Shown here one piece after another: positions 54,162-63,032 of a DNA stretch of 64,000 bases. A program made the translations under genes and the position numbers. Source of the DNA: Puniceicoccaceae bacterium 5H (GTDB taxonomy: Bacteria > Verrucomicrobiota > Verrucomicrobiia > Opitutales > Oceanipulchritudinaceae); assembly GCA_009772895.1 (NCBI GenBank), contig WOUP01000007.1:1-64000 (forward strand), read 5' to 3'. Within the stretch, counting starts at the first letter, position 1. Each line of letters starts with the position of its first letter. A model generated the notes under the pieces. That model saw only the letters and a program-made list of their open reading frames with translations. It had not been told where the DNA came from and did no database searches.

Positions 54162-56600
54162 ATGCTGAGAATCCAGGCGAGGAGCGGGTTCGCGCTGGTC
54201 GCCGCACTGTTCGTGCTTTCGGCCGTCGCGTTGCTCGTCGTGCTGGTGACGCGCTTGGGTTCGCAGCAGGCAGATCACGCGCAGCAGGCTTGGACGCAGG
54301 AGATGGCGCGGCGCCAGGCGCAGGTGGCGTTCGATCGCGCGAGGGAGCGCGTCGAGCTGCTGCTGGGGCCGGACTCACGCACGACCCGGCGGGCAGCCAC
54401 GGGCGAGATCGAGGTGTGGCGTATGGGGAGTGAGCCGCAGCCGCTCGGATTTTTGAGCACCGAGGCTGCGACGGCGGAGCGGATGGCGTTGCCGGGTGGC
54501 GCGGAAGCACCGTTGGTCGAACTCCGGAACGCGGAGGGCACGCTGCTGGGACGCTGTGCCTATTGGGTGGATGACGAGGGCCTGAAGGCAAATCTGGCCC
54601 GCTTGGGCCCGCCGCAAGCCACGCCAATGGCGACCCCCGCGGAGCGCTACCGGGGGCGTCGGCGCTTTCGAGCCGACGGCTGGCCGGAAGGGTCGGGAGA
54701 CTTCTCGCCGGAGGGCCTGGACGATCTGGATCTCGAGCCGGCGCAGCGTAGCGATTTTACCGTGTGGAGCAAGGGCGTGCTGGCCGACGTGCAAGGCGGC
54801 GGTTTACGCCAAAACTGGAGCAGCCTCGCCGCGCCCGAAGCGGTCCGGGCCTATGTGGCAAACGCGCCCGCAGCCTGGGATGCCGACCGACGGGTGTTGT
54901 CGGCGGGCGCGGGGCCGGGCCAGCCCGGGCCGCTGCTGACGGAGGCCGAGCTACGAGCGGGCGTGTATGCCTTTCGCTATCAGGGGCACATCAGCCTCAA
55001 CCTGCGCTACTACGTGCAGGCCGAGCTGTGGAATCCCTATCCGTGGCCGCTGGTCTTCCCGGATGCGGACGATGCGGCGGGCTACGAACAGGCGATGCGG
55101 CTCGTCTGGCAGCAGTTACCGCGCGTGCGCGTGCGCAGCTATCGCCCCAACGGCACCGGTTGGACGCTACGCGACGATACCGGGTGGCAGTCGCTCGACG
55201 ACTTGCAGCGCGAGGGCTACCCGCCGGAGCGCAACGTCGCGAGCTGGCTGGAAGTCGCCGGGCTGCGGCTCGAGCCGGGGGAGCTTTATCGCGCCTTTGA
55301 GCCCGCGTTGGAGCGTCAGCCCGAGGGCCTGGCGCGGCGACTGAGCGACGACTTCCGGCTCGATCCCGCACGTGACCGGTTGGTGGTCGAGCTTTCGGGC
55401 GGAGATTATGCGCTGCACCTGCTGCCTTACACGGATCCACCGCCGAGCGAGGGTTACGCAACGGAGGCCGCTTACGCCCACCAGCGTCAGATCTCGACCG
55501 CGTCCCGCAGCTGGACCTTCGAGCCGCCGTTGTCCGTTGCCCGGGAGGACCGACCGGCGGTGTTTCTACTGGCGAGCGATCTGTTTCGCCCGGAGCACTG
55601 TTACTGGGGCCTGCATTGGCGCGCGGACGAAGCGGCTCTGGTCAAGGGCACCCGGGCCTTCGCCCGCGATGGCGAGAAAGCTGGCGAGAGCCTGCCCGTG
55701 GACTTTGCGCTCCCACTGACGCCCGAGGCCAGGGCGGGCGGGTATTGGCAGAGCCCGGAATGGCGCTCGCATCCCGAGGGCGCGACGCAGGCGACCTGGC
55801 TGGATTGGCCGCTGGTGCCGCCGCAGACTTTGGGAGAGTTGCGTTCGCTGGCCGACTACGAGGCGCTAGGGCAGGCGGGCGGACCGAATGCGGCCTATGA
55901 CTTTGCGTTTTTTGCCGCCGACCGCGCGGGCCTGGTGCCTTGGCCGGTGGATACCGTCTTGCCGGAACCCGACGATCCCGAAGCTGCCGCCAAGGCGCTG
56001 CGGGTGGGCGCGTTCAACGTCAACAGCACCTCCTACGCGGCGTGGCGCGCGTTGCTCTCGGCGGGCTTTGTGCGGTTACCGGGTTCGGATGCGGCGGCCT
56101 ATGCGTCAACCGAGGGGGAGCCGCGGGACGCGGTGGGGCTGGCGCGGGTGGCGAGTGTGGCGGCGGGACCGGATTTGAGCGACGATCAGCTCGACCAGCT
56201 GGCGGCGTTGCTGGCGCAGGGCAATCGCGAACGCACGCAGCCGTGGGCCAGTCTGCAGGAGATGGTCGACCGCGGCTGGCTGCAGCAGTGTCTGGAGGCC
56301 GTGCAGCCGCTCTATACCGAGGCGCAGCGACTGCAGGACGTCCCTGCGACTGGGCTGCCGGGCGTGGTGGATCAGGCGGATGTGCTGGCGCGGCTCGAGC
56401 CGGTGCTGGCGGCGCGCTCGGATACGTTTCGGGTGCTGTTTTACGGCGAAGCGTTGCACCCGCGTTCGGGCGAGGTCGTGGGGCGGGCCTGGGGCGAGGC
56501 GATCCTGCAACGCACGCCGGAGTTGCGCGCCGACGGGCAGGGGCGGGCGTTTGCCGTGCGGGCGTTTCGGTGGCTCAGGCCGCCGTCGGTGCGTGATTGA
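54162..56600 (+). CDS. Large pilin-like protein, Verru_Chthon cassette A type
   Basis: From ATG at 54162, 812 residues. The N-terminus has a prepilin-type site (RSG-FALVAALFVLSAVALLV; Gly9-Phe10) and a helix without Glu5, as in GspK or Verru_Chthon cassette protein A. The C-terminal third has FNVNSTSYAAWRALLS, RTQPWASLQEMVDR, LAARSDTFRVLFYGEA and EVVGRAWGEAILQRTPELR, which are typical of the Verru_Chthon family in Verrucomicrobia. Its B, C and D partners are not next to it. Role likely in an outer-surface or secretion apparatus; the details are unknown. It overlaps the convergent DUF420 gene by 26 bases. Confidence 0.68.
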   Translation: MLRIQARSGFALVAALFVLSAVALLVVLVTRLGSQQADHAQQAWTQEMARRQAQVAFDRARERVELLLGPDSRTTRRAATGEIEVWRMGSEPQPLGFLSTEAATAERMALPGGAEAPLVELRNAEGTLLGRCAYWVDDEGLKANLARLGPPQATPMATPAERYRGRRRFRADGWPEGSGDFSPEGLDDLDLEPAQRSDFTVWSKGVLADVQGGGLRQNWSSLAAPEAVRAYVANAPAAWDADRRVLSAGAGPGQPGPLLTEAELRAGVYAFRYQGHISLNLRYYVQAELWNPYPWPLVFPDADDAAGYEQAMRLVWQQLPRVRVRSYRPNGTGWTLRDDTGWQSLDDLQREGYPPERNVASWLEVAGLRLEPGELYRAFEPALERQPEGLARRLSDDFRLDPARDRLVVELSGGDYALHLLPYTDPPPSEGYATEAAYAHQRQISTASRSWTFEPPLSVAREDRPAVFLLASDLFRPEHCYWGLHWRADEAALVKGTRAFARDGEKAGESLPVDFALPLTPEARAGGYWQSPEWRSHPEGATQATWLDWPLVPPQTLGELRSLADYEALGQAGGPNAAYDFAFFAADRAGLVPWPVDTVLPEPDDPEAAAKALRVGAFNVNSTSYAAWRALLSAGFVRLPGSDAAAYASTEGEPRDAVGLARVASVAAGPDLSDDQLDQLAALLAQGNRERTQPWASLQEMVDRGWLQQCLEAVQPLYTEAQRLQDVPATGLPGVVDQADVLARLEPVLAARSDTFRVLFYGEALHPRSGEVVGRAWGEAILQRTPELRADGQGRAFAVRAFRWLRPPSVRD

Positions 56601-57120
56601 GCCAGCGCAGGAAGATGTAGACGACGACGCCCGTTACGGAGACATACAGCCAGCACGGATACGCCCAGCGGGCAATGCGGCGGTGGGAGGCAAAGCGGCG
56701 CAGTGCCGCAAAGCTGAGCGTGGTCGTGACCAGTGGCAGCGTCAGCGCGGCCATGATGATGTGGGTGATCAGCAGCACGAAGTAGACGTAGCGGATCGGG
56801 CCCGGCGTCAGAAAATGACTGTCGCCATGCAGTGTGTGGTGCAGCAGATAGCCGACGAGGAAGGCGGCGCTGAAGGCTGTGGCGGTTGCCATCATGTAGC
56901 CGTGCCCGCGCTTGTCGCCCTGGTAGATTCGTGCCACGCCCAGGGCGATGAAGATCGCCGAAAGGCCGTTGCACACCGCGTTGAAGGTCGGCAACCAGGG
57001 CAGGGTCAGCGTCGAGTCCTGCAGCTCGAACGCGTAGATCAACCAGAACAGAAAGGCTACGATGCCGATGCTCAACGCCACATTCAGCGCCACCACGCTA
57101 CGATTTCCCATACCCTCCAT
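56575..57120 (-). CDS. DUF420 membrane protein (cytochrome oxidase associated)
   Basis: About 181 residues with five hydrophobic helices. Family marks: LPTFNAVCNGLSAIFIALG, IYQGDKRGHGYMMATAT, HTLHGDSHFLTPGPIRYVYF and ILLITHIIMAALTLPLV with conserved His residues. DUF420 members lie in cytochrome c oxidase gene sets and are related to the CtaM group needed for oxidase biogenesis. The start is ambiguous between ATG at 57120 and 57111. It overlaps the pilin-like gene tail to tail by 26 bases, and the oxidase assembly genes lie a few kb further on. Confidence 0.85.
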   Translation of the reverse strand: MEGMGNRSVVALNVALSIGIVAFLFWLIYAFELQDSTLTLPWLPTFNAVCNGLSAIFIALGVARIYQGDKRGHGYMMATATAFSAAFLVGYLLHHTLHGDSHFLTPGPIRYVYFVLLITHIIMAALTLPLVTTTLSFAALRRFASHRRIARWAYPCWLYVSVTGVVVYIFLRWLNHAPTAA

Positions 57121-57164
57121 TCTGCGCACTTCCCCCGCGAGCGCAAACGGGAAAGGGGGAGCGC

Positions 57165-57833
57165 CTACTCAGGCTCTCCGAAGTCGTAGCTACGGTTCTT
57201 GTCCGTTGCCGCGAAGAGGTCGGTCACCTCAAAGCTGGCCGCGTCGGCACCCTCGATCGGTTGGCCCTTATAAAAAACGGTGGTGGCGTCCTTGCCGTAA
57301 TACCAGTTGAGGACCTGAAAGGTGGCATAATCACAGTCGAGCTTTCGGATCTCCGGGAACTGATAGTAATAGGCCTTTGCATCCTTGGCCCAGCGGTCGC
57401 CCACCTCTCGGAAGGTATCGATGTCCTCCGGGATGATGCCCCTGCTGCCGAGGAAGTAGCGAGTGTCATCACGGCCTGCGTATTTGTCCACCACGCGAAA
57501 CGTCGCCACGTCGACGTCTTGCAGTGCATCATCCTCATAGAAGACCTGGTCGTCGTCGCGCGAATAGTGCCCGCCGAGGAAGCGGAACGTCTTGGGATCG
57601 GCACCCTCCAGCAGGGAGGATTCGAGGAAGACGTGCTGCTTGTCTCGCCCGTAGCGGTCAGGCTCCAGCACCTCGAAGGTGGCGAGGTCGGCCTCCGCTT
57701 CCAGCGTCTGATAAATCCACCCCGTTTCGCTGAGGTAGGTGTAAGTGATCTTGCCATCCTTCTCTCGATAGCCAGACGCACACCCCGCCAGACCGAGCAA
57801 GCCAAGACACAGCAGCATTCGCAGCATTTGCAT
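57165..57833 (-). CDS. DKNYY-repeat lipoprotein
   Basis: A 222-residue exported lipoprotein: lipobox LAGC with Cys18 and then a domain of repeated units of the DKNYY type (YGRDKQHVFLESSLLEGAD, YSRDDDQVFYEDDALQDVD, YAGRDDTRYFLGSRG, YGKDATTVFYKGQPIEGAD), each with a Phe/Tyr-x-Phe/Tyr strand and a 'xxVDxATF' link. Other DKNYY proteins are also envelope proteins of unknown role. Nothing suggests an enzyme. It is 32 bases past the 5' end of DUF420. Confidence 0.85.
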   Translation of the reverse strand: MQMLRMLLCLGLLGLAGCASGYREKDGKITYTYLSETGWIYQTLEAEADLATFEVLEPDRYGRDKQHVFLESSLLEGADPKTFRFLGGHYSRDDDQVFYEDDALQDVDVATFRVVDKYAGRDDTRYFLGSRGIIPEDIDTFREVGDRWAKDAKAYYYQFPEIRKLDCDYATFQVLNWYYGKDATTVFYKGQPIEGADAASFEVTDLFAATDKNRSYDFGEPE

Positions 57834-57920
57834 GGGAGGCTCCTACCTCGGGTCGATGACTAAGGCAAGCTTGCGTTATGGAAGGAGATTTGAGGTTGTT
57901 CGCCTGAAGGTGGATTCCCC

Positions 57921-58415
57921 TCACCCCTCCAGCGAGAGGCCTAGCTGAGGCTGTTCGAGCTCGAGCAGTTGTTGCTTGAGGGCGAGGCCGCCGCCGAAGC
58001 CGACGAGTTGGCCGTTGCCGCCGATGACGCGGTGGCAGGGGATGACGAGCGGGAGCGGGTTGCGATTGCAGGCCATGCCGACGGCGCGCATGGCGCCGGG
58101 TTGGTCGAGCGCGAGGGCGACGTCTTTGTAAGAGCAGGTGCGGCCCCAGGGAATGGTCTGGAGTTGAGCCCAGACGCGGCGTTGAAAGGTGGTCCCTTCC
58201 GGTGCGAGCGGTAGGTCGAAGGCTTGGCGGCGACCGGCGAGGTAGGCCTGGATCTGGTCGATGGCCTCCCGGATGATCGGGTGCTCCCGGTGCCGGTCTT
58301 CGATCCCGGTCGGGTGAGGGCCGAGGAAATGGATGCGGGTCAACGCGTCGCCCTGCACGCAAAAGCCAAGGGCGCCGATCGGGGTGTCGTGGAGGATGGC
58401 GTCGCAGGCGTCCAT
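57921..58415 (-). CDS. ogt: Methylated-DNA-protein-cysteine methyltransferase
   Basis: A 164-residue suicide DNA-repair protein. The acceptor is Cys127 in LVIPCHRVIGGNG, with FQRRVWAQLQTIPWGRTCSY as DNA-recognition helix and GAMRAVGMACNRNP containing the Arg finger. It moves alkyl groups from O6-alkylguanine to itself. There is no N-terminal Ada domain, so it is the Ogt/MGMT type. It is separated from the next gene by 17 bases. Confidence 0.95.
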   Translation of the reverse strand: MDACDAILHDTPIGALGFCVQGDALTRIHFLGPHPTGIEDRHREHPIIREAIDQIQAYLAGRRQAFDLPLAPEGTTFQRRVWAQLQTIPWGRTCSYKDVALALDQPGAMRAVGMACNRNPLPLVIPCHRVIGGNGQLVGFGGGLALKQQLLELEQPQLGLSLEG

Positions 58416-58432
58416 CGCGGGCTAGGGCCGGT

Positions 58433-59347
58433 TTACTGCACCTGCATGCGGTAGGCGCTGTAGACCTCCTGGCCGTCGAGCTTGGTCTGCGCCCACACGA
58501 TGTAGTCGCCCGGCTCGCCGGGGCGGAAGCTGAAGCGCAGGTCCGGGTGCTCGGTCGTCTCCTCTTCCTCCACGTAGGCGAGGTCGGCCGAGACGGGGTG
58601 GAGGTGGGCGAAGCCACGCTTTTCGGCGTCGAAGGCCACGACGTGGGCGAAGCTGTCCATGATCTTCTGGAAGCGCAGGGGCGCGTCACCCTCGGGCTTT
58701 ACCTTGAGGGACAGCTCGTAGGTGTGGTTGGCGCGAAAGGGCTTGCCGTCGTTGTCGGCGACCAGCTGCAGGTCGTAGTCGCCCTGGTCGCTGGTCTGGC
58801 CCATGTCGACGGCGGGGTGGGCGAGCGGTTCGGCCTCGCCGGTCACCTCGAAGTTCTGGGTCAACAGCACGCGGCGGCCGGTCTCGAGCATCACGAAGTC
58901 GAGGAAGACGTAATAGGTGCCGTTGAGCCGGGGCTTGAACTCCATCAGGTAGTCGCCACCCGGCCCGAGGCCCTGCGGGTGCACGTGCTGGTAGTCCCGG
59001 CCACTCTGGTCGACCACCATGCAGTGCAGGTGGCGAGCGTGGCTCACGGCGAGGTCGTCGAAGCTGATCGGTTTGCCGCTGACCGTCTCCATGTGGAGGC
59101 GCACTTGGGCCGGCTCGCCGGTCTTGAGGTCGCTCAGCGGTTCCGCCGAAGCCGTGACGGGAAACTTGAGCTTTTGCAGGTCGAAGAAGTCCACCTCCTG
59201 ATAACCGCAGCCCTCGACCGCGCCCTGCTCGTTGACGTAGTCACCGTAGTGGAGGATCTGGCATTTCTCGACCGGCAGGTTGCGGGCGAGGCCGTAGGCG
59301 CCGGCGCAGGCGGCCGTGATGAGGGCGATGGAGAGGATGGGGCGCAT
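58433..59347 (-). CDS. Periplasmic His-rich copper-related protein next to SCO
   Basis: A 304-residue exported protein with an uncleaved-looking N-terminal helix (ILSIALITAACAGAYGLA). It has two related beta-sandwich halves, each with a His cluster: SHARHLHCMVVDQSGRDYQHVHPQG in the first and DSFAHVVAFDAEKRGFAHLHP in the second, and two Cys near the N-terminus (EKCQILHYGDY, VEGCGYQ). The pattern suggests metal or copper handling. It begins 1 base past the end of the SCO gene, so the pair is co-transcribed, consistent with a CuA-assembly accessory. The family is not known to me by name. Confidence 0.65.
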   Translation of the reverse strand: MRPILSIALITAACAGAYGLARNLPVEKCQILHYGDYVNEQGAVEGCGYQEVDFFDLQKLKFPVTASAEPLSDLKTGEPAQVRLHMETVSGKPISFDDLAVSHARHLHCMVVDQSGRDYQHVHPQGLGPGGDYLMEFKPRLNGTYYVFLDFVMLETGRRVLLTQNFEVTGEAEPLAHPAVDMGQTSDQGDYDLQLVADNDGKPFRANHTYELSLKVKPEGDAPLRFQKIMDSFAHVVAFDAEKRGFAHLHPVSADLAYVEEEETTEHPDLRFSFRPGEPGDYIVWAQTKLDGQEVYSAYRMQVQ

Positions 59348-59348
59348 A

Positions 59349-60182
59349 TCAGTCCTTCTGGTCTTGCTCGATTTTCCGCAGGAAGATGTCCGGCGACCAC
59401 ATGGAGCCGGGCAGGCGATAGATGATGGTGCCCTCCGGGTTCACGAGGGTGGTCACCATGGTGTGCTTGATGATGTTCTGCTCGTCTGCCTCGGCCAGCA
59501 CGCCCAGCTGCTTGGTCAGGTTGCGCGTGACTTCGCTGGGGCCGCTCAGCAGGGAATGCCGGGAGGTGTCGATGCCCTTGTTCTGGGCGTAAGCGGTCCA
59601 GATACCCGGCGTATCGTAGTCCGGATCGAGGGTGATGGAGACCAGCTTCACGTCGTCCAGCCCCGCTTCGTCCAACTTGCGGTCGAGCGCGATCATGCGC
59701 TCGGTGGAGGCCGGGCACATATTGGGATCGGGACAGCGGCTGAAGATAAAGTTGATGACCGCATAGTGGCCCTTGAGGTTTTCGCTGAGGAAGAGGTCGC
59801 CGTTCTGGTCCCACAGCGCAAAGCGGGGCAGGCGTTCACCGGTGTTGCGAAAGGCCTTGCGGCCTCGTTGCAGGGTGTCGCGCTGGAGCTGGTCGGCCAT
59901 CAGCTCGATGCGGCCCTGGGCGGCGCGGTCGGCCGGCATGATGTGCTGCAGCTTGGTCAAGGAAGCGATGTGGGCCAGCTCGGCCTCGACGCGGTCGCCC
60001 GCCTCATAGACGGTGGCGTCGCCTTCGCTCAGGCGGACGTCCACGGGCTCGCCGTCCTCGGGCGCAAAGGTGGCGGTTTTCTCGGCGGCATCGACCTCTT
60101 TGAAGGTGCCGACCACGTGTTCCGCCGCGTGTCCGACCGTCGCCCAACTCAAAAACAGAAGCAGCTGCGCCCAGATTTTCAT
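59349..60182 (-). CDS. SCO1/SenC family copper chaperone with N-terminal extra domain
   Basis: From ATG at 60182, 277 residues with a signal peptide. An N-terminal small beta domain (VVGTFKEVDAAEKTATFA ... DVRLSEGDATVYEAGDRV) is followed by a thioredoxin-fold SCO domain with the copper motif Cys150-Pro-Asp-Pro-Asn-Met-Cys156 (C-x5-C, longer than the usual C-x3-C) and a His in NIIKHTMVTTLVNPEG. SCO proteins deliver copper to the CuA site of cytochrome c oxidase. It is upstream of the His-rich protein and near ctaA/ctaB. Confidence 0.85.
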   Translation of the reverse strand: MKIWAQLLLFLSWATVGHAAEHVVGTFKEVDAAEKTATFAPEDGEPVDVRLSEGDATVYEAGDRVEAELAHIASLTKLQHIMPADRAAQGRIELMADQLQRDTLQRGRKAFRNTGERLPRFALWDQNGDLFLSENLKGHYAVINFIFSRCPDPNMCPASTERMIALDRKLDEAGLDDVKLVSITLDPDYDTPGIWTAYAQNKGIDTSRHSLLSGPSEVTRNLTKQLGVLAEADEQNIIKHTMVTTLVNPEGTIIYRLPGSMWSPDIFLRKIEQDQKD

Positions 60183-60390
60183 GTGCCTTTCAATAGCAGC
60201 GTTCCGGTCGGCGTGCAAAGGCAAAGCGTAAAAGGCTCGGCAGGATCTGCTTGACGGTTGTGATTCAGGAGCCCATGGGTGTTCCCGCTGTAACGTCGCG
60301 CAGGCAAGCTTGTCGTGCGATTCATATTCCTGCCTATCTCTACCTCCGTGCGCGCTCGACACCAGGCGTGGCCGGAGCCCAGCTGTTGTC

Positions 60391-61743
60391 ATGAGTTCCT
60401 TTAAATCCCAAACGGTTTCGGCCATTTCGTTTCTGTGCTTCTGCGTGTTTGTTTTTGTGGCGGGGCTCATCGTCGCGCTGCAGGGCCTCTTCCCCTATCC
60501 GTATTTCGAGCAGGCCAAAGCTGGGTTCGAAGCCTGGCAGCAGGCCCGGGAGGAAACTTCCGACCACCCGCAGCTAAATTTCGAGGTGCCTGATTTTGAG
60601 GGCACAATGGTTACGGACCGCTACGGCAATCCGGACGAGGGGCAACGCTTTCTGGTGGTTGGGGGACCGCGTCTGCTGGCCGATGAAACCTATCCCGATG
60701 GTGTCATTGCCTGGGTAATGGACCGCGATGGCAACGTGCTGCAACGCTGGCCTTGGAAACCGGAGGTGTGGGAAAATCCGAGTCATGTGAACGGCCTCAT
60801 CAATGAGAACAGCTTTTATCCGATGTGCGCCCGTGCCTTTCCCGATGGCAGCCTGCTGGTCTCCTATCAGGCCTTCGGCGTTTTTCCGTTTGCTGCGGGG
60901 CTGGCTATGTTTGACCGTGACGGTACGCTGCGGTGGAAGAAGGAAGACAACTATCACCACTGGTTTACCATCGGGGACGACGGGCTGATCTACACCTGTG
61001 CCATGGGGCTTCTCGACGAACCTAAGCCTTTAGGGGACTCAACATTGCAGATCGAGGCATCTCCGGAAAACCTGGTTTACAGTGACGTCGTCCGGGTGCT
61101 GAACCGTCAGGGCGAGGTGCTGGATGAGTTCAATATCGTGGATACGCTTGCAGCTTCCGGCTACTACGTTGGCAATTCGATGTCGGGGTTCTCTGAGTGG
61201 GATGGGATGGACATCACGCACCTGAACTTCGTAGAGGCCTTGCCGGCAGATATGGCGGATGCCTATCCGGGGCTCAACGCTGGTGATCTACTGATCTCGT
61301 TGCGCAATGTCAGCACGGTCTTTATCATGGATCGTGAGACGCGGGAGGTAAAGTGGATCCGGACAGGGCGTTTCGTGCGTCAGCACTGTGCCCGCTTTGA
61401 TGGCCGCGGACACATTTACGTCTTCGACAACCGCGGGGGGAATCGCAAACGCAATATGTCGCGTATCGTGAAGCTGGACTATTCCAGCAATCAACTGGAT
61501 GTGGTCTATCCTTCTGGAGAGGAAGACGTTCCTTTCGCGTTCTATAATGGGGAAGAGGGCTACTATGAGTTTTCGGAAGATGGCAAGCATCTGCTCTTCG
61601 CGCTCAGCTATCGCGGACGGGCGGGCGAGCTTGATTTGGAGACGGGCGAACTGCTTTGGCGCTACACCAACAACCATGTGTGCGATGGCAAGCTGGGGCG
61701 CTTTAAAGTCAGCACCATCAGCTACTACCCTGCGGCTGAGTAG
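60391..61743 (+). CDS. Arylsulfotransferase-like (ASST) protein
   Basis: 450 residues from the ATG at 60391. An N-terminal helix (SAISFLCFCVFVFVAGLIVAL) anchors or exports it. The body is beta-propeller-like with ASST-type phrases: HVNGLINENSFYPMCARAFPD, HHWFTIGDDGLIYTCAMG, DGMDITHLNFVEALPADMAD, GDLLISLRNVSTVFIMDRET and RGHIYVFDNRGGNRKRNMSR. Arylsulfate sulfotransferases transfer sulfate between phenols. The gene sits between cytochrome-oxidase genes and its codons look noticeably less GC-rich than those of neighbours, so a late insertion is possible. Confidence 0.75.
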   Translation: MSSFKSQTVSAISFLCFCVFVFVAGLIVALQGLFPYPYFEQAKAGFEAWQQAREETSDHPQLNFEVPDFEGTMVTDRYGNPDEGQRFLVVGGPRLLADETYPDGVIAWVMDRDGNVLQRWPWKPEVWENPSHVNGLINENSFYPMCARAFPDGSLLVSYQAFGVFPFAAGLAMFDRDGTLRWKKEDNYHHWFTIGDDGLIYTCAMGLLDEPKPLGDSTLQIEASPENLVYSDVVRVLNRQGEVLDEFNIVDTLAASGYYVGNSMSGFSEWDGMDITHLNFVEALPADMADAYPGLNAGDLLISLRNVSTVFIMDRETREVKWIRTGRFVRQHCARFDGRGHIYVFDNRGGNRKRNMSRIVKLDYSSNQLDVVYPSGEEDVPFAFYNGEEGYYEFSEDGKHLLFALSYRGRAGELDLETGELLWRYTNNHVCDGKLGRFKVSTISYYPAAE

Positions 61744-61931
61744 CGGCTACGACGGTGTGGGCGGGGGTGAAGCACGGCAGGGATGAGCTGCGGCGCGGCG
61801 ACGAAACGAGCCTTTGCCCGTTTTATGCACCAGGCCATTAGTGGGGTCCTGCGTGAAATTAGTGTAGCTGCTAAAGCAATTCGGGACTGGCATTCCCTAA
61901 GGAAGAAGTTAGACTGATAGATACGGATAGA

Positions 61932-63020
61932 TTGCTTAATGCAATCGCGATCATCTTCGGTTATTTCACTTTGCAGTCTCACCACCAACGCAGCACAGCA
62001 TTCCAGCCCTGGCTGAGTGGGTACGCGTTTCTTTGCTACGCAGTTGCGCTCATCCTGCTCTACGCCGGCGGCTTTACGACCACGATCGGTGCCGGGATGG
62101 TCTTCCCGGACTGGCCCTTGAGCAACGGTTCGCTCAACCCTCCGGGTTGGACGGTCGACCAGGCGATGATGGCCGAGCATGGGCACCGCCTGCTGGGCAG
62201 TACCGTGGGCAGCCTCTGCATTGGGCTGGTGGTGTGGACGCAGCTGCGCGAGGGGCGCAAGTGGGTGCGCCGACTGGCGATCTTCGCCCTCGGTTTCGTG
62301 ATTTTTCAAGGCCTGCTCGGCGGGGCGCGCGTGTTGCTGGTCAATACCGACCTCGCAATGGTGCACGGCATCACGGCGCAGGTGTTTTTGTGCATCCTGG
62401 CCTCGATGGCGGTGGCGTGTTCGCGCTGGTGGCGCAACCTGCCGACGCCCGATTCCCTCGATGCGGACGCGCAAGCCTATTGGCGCCAGCAGCGCTGGAT
62501 CGGCGGGGTACTGGTACTCCTGACGTTGACGCAGCTGACGATCGGCTCGGTTTTGCGCCACGCCGGGGTGGGGATGGCGATCCCGTATTTTCCAGAGGCG
62601 ACCGCCGATGGCAGCCTGTTGCCGGCCTCGTGGAACTGGGCGACGGGCATCAACATGGCCCACCGCGCTACCGCCCTCATCATTTTCCTTTTCGTTCCCT
62701 TTTGGGCGCACCGCACCTGGCGCGCTCCCGGCGCCACTCGCGCGATGAAAGGCTTTGTCATGGCCTCGCTCGTGCTGGTGTTCGCGCAAGTTCTCCTGGG
62801 CGCCAGCATCATCTGGACGGGCCGCGCGCCGATCCAGACGACGCTGCACGTGCTCAACGGGGCGATTTTTCTGAGCGTCACCTGGGTTTCCGTATTTGCG
62901 TACGCCAAACCCTTGCTTTCCCAGTCGGAATGTGCTCAGAATCTAATAGCTCCTGATAAAGATGCTAATACAGTGACGACTGCTGCGTGGCAAACCCCAG
63001 CCACATCCTCGCGCTCCTGA
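61932..63020 (+). CDS. ctaA: Heme A synthase (COX15/CtaA family)
   Basis: A 362-residue membrane protein with eight helices. It converts heme O to heme A. Family parts: YAGGFTTTIGAGMVFPDWPL, DQAMMAEHGHRLLGSTVG with the heme His, LGGARVLLVNTDLAMVHGI, TIGSVLRHAGVGMAIPYFPE, and in the second half GINMAHRATALIIFLFVPFW and PIQTTLHVLNGAIFLSVTW. The start is a TTG at 61932, with no Met before the first motif; the true start could lie further in. It is 13 bases before ctaB, so they form an operon. Confidence 0.9.
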   Translation: MLNAIAIIFGYFTLQSHHQRSTAFQPWLSGYAFLCYAVALILLYAGGFTTTIGAGMVFPDWPLSNGSLNPPGWTVDQAMMAEHGHRLLGSTVGSLCIGLVVWTQLREGRKWVRRLAIFALGFVIFQGLLGGARVLLVNTDLAMVHGITAQVFLCILASMAVACSRWWRNLPTPDSLDADAQAYWRQQRWIGGVLVLLTLTQLTIGSVLRHAGVGMAIPYFPEATADGSLLPASWNWATGINMAHRATALIIFLFVPFWAHRTWRAPGATRAMKGFVMASLVLVFAQVLLGASIIWTGRAPIQTTLHVLNGAIFLSVTWVSVFAYAKPLLSQSECAQNLIAPDKDANTVTTAAWQTPATSSRS

Positions 63021-63032
63021 GTTACCTTTCTT

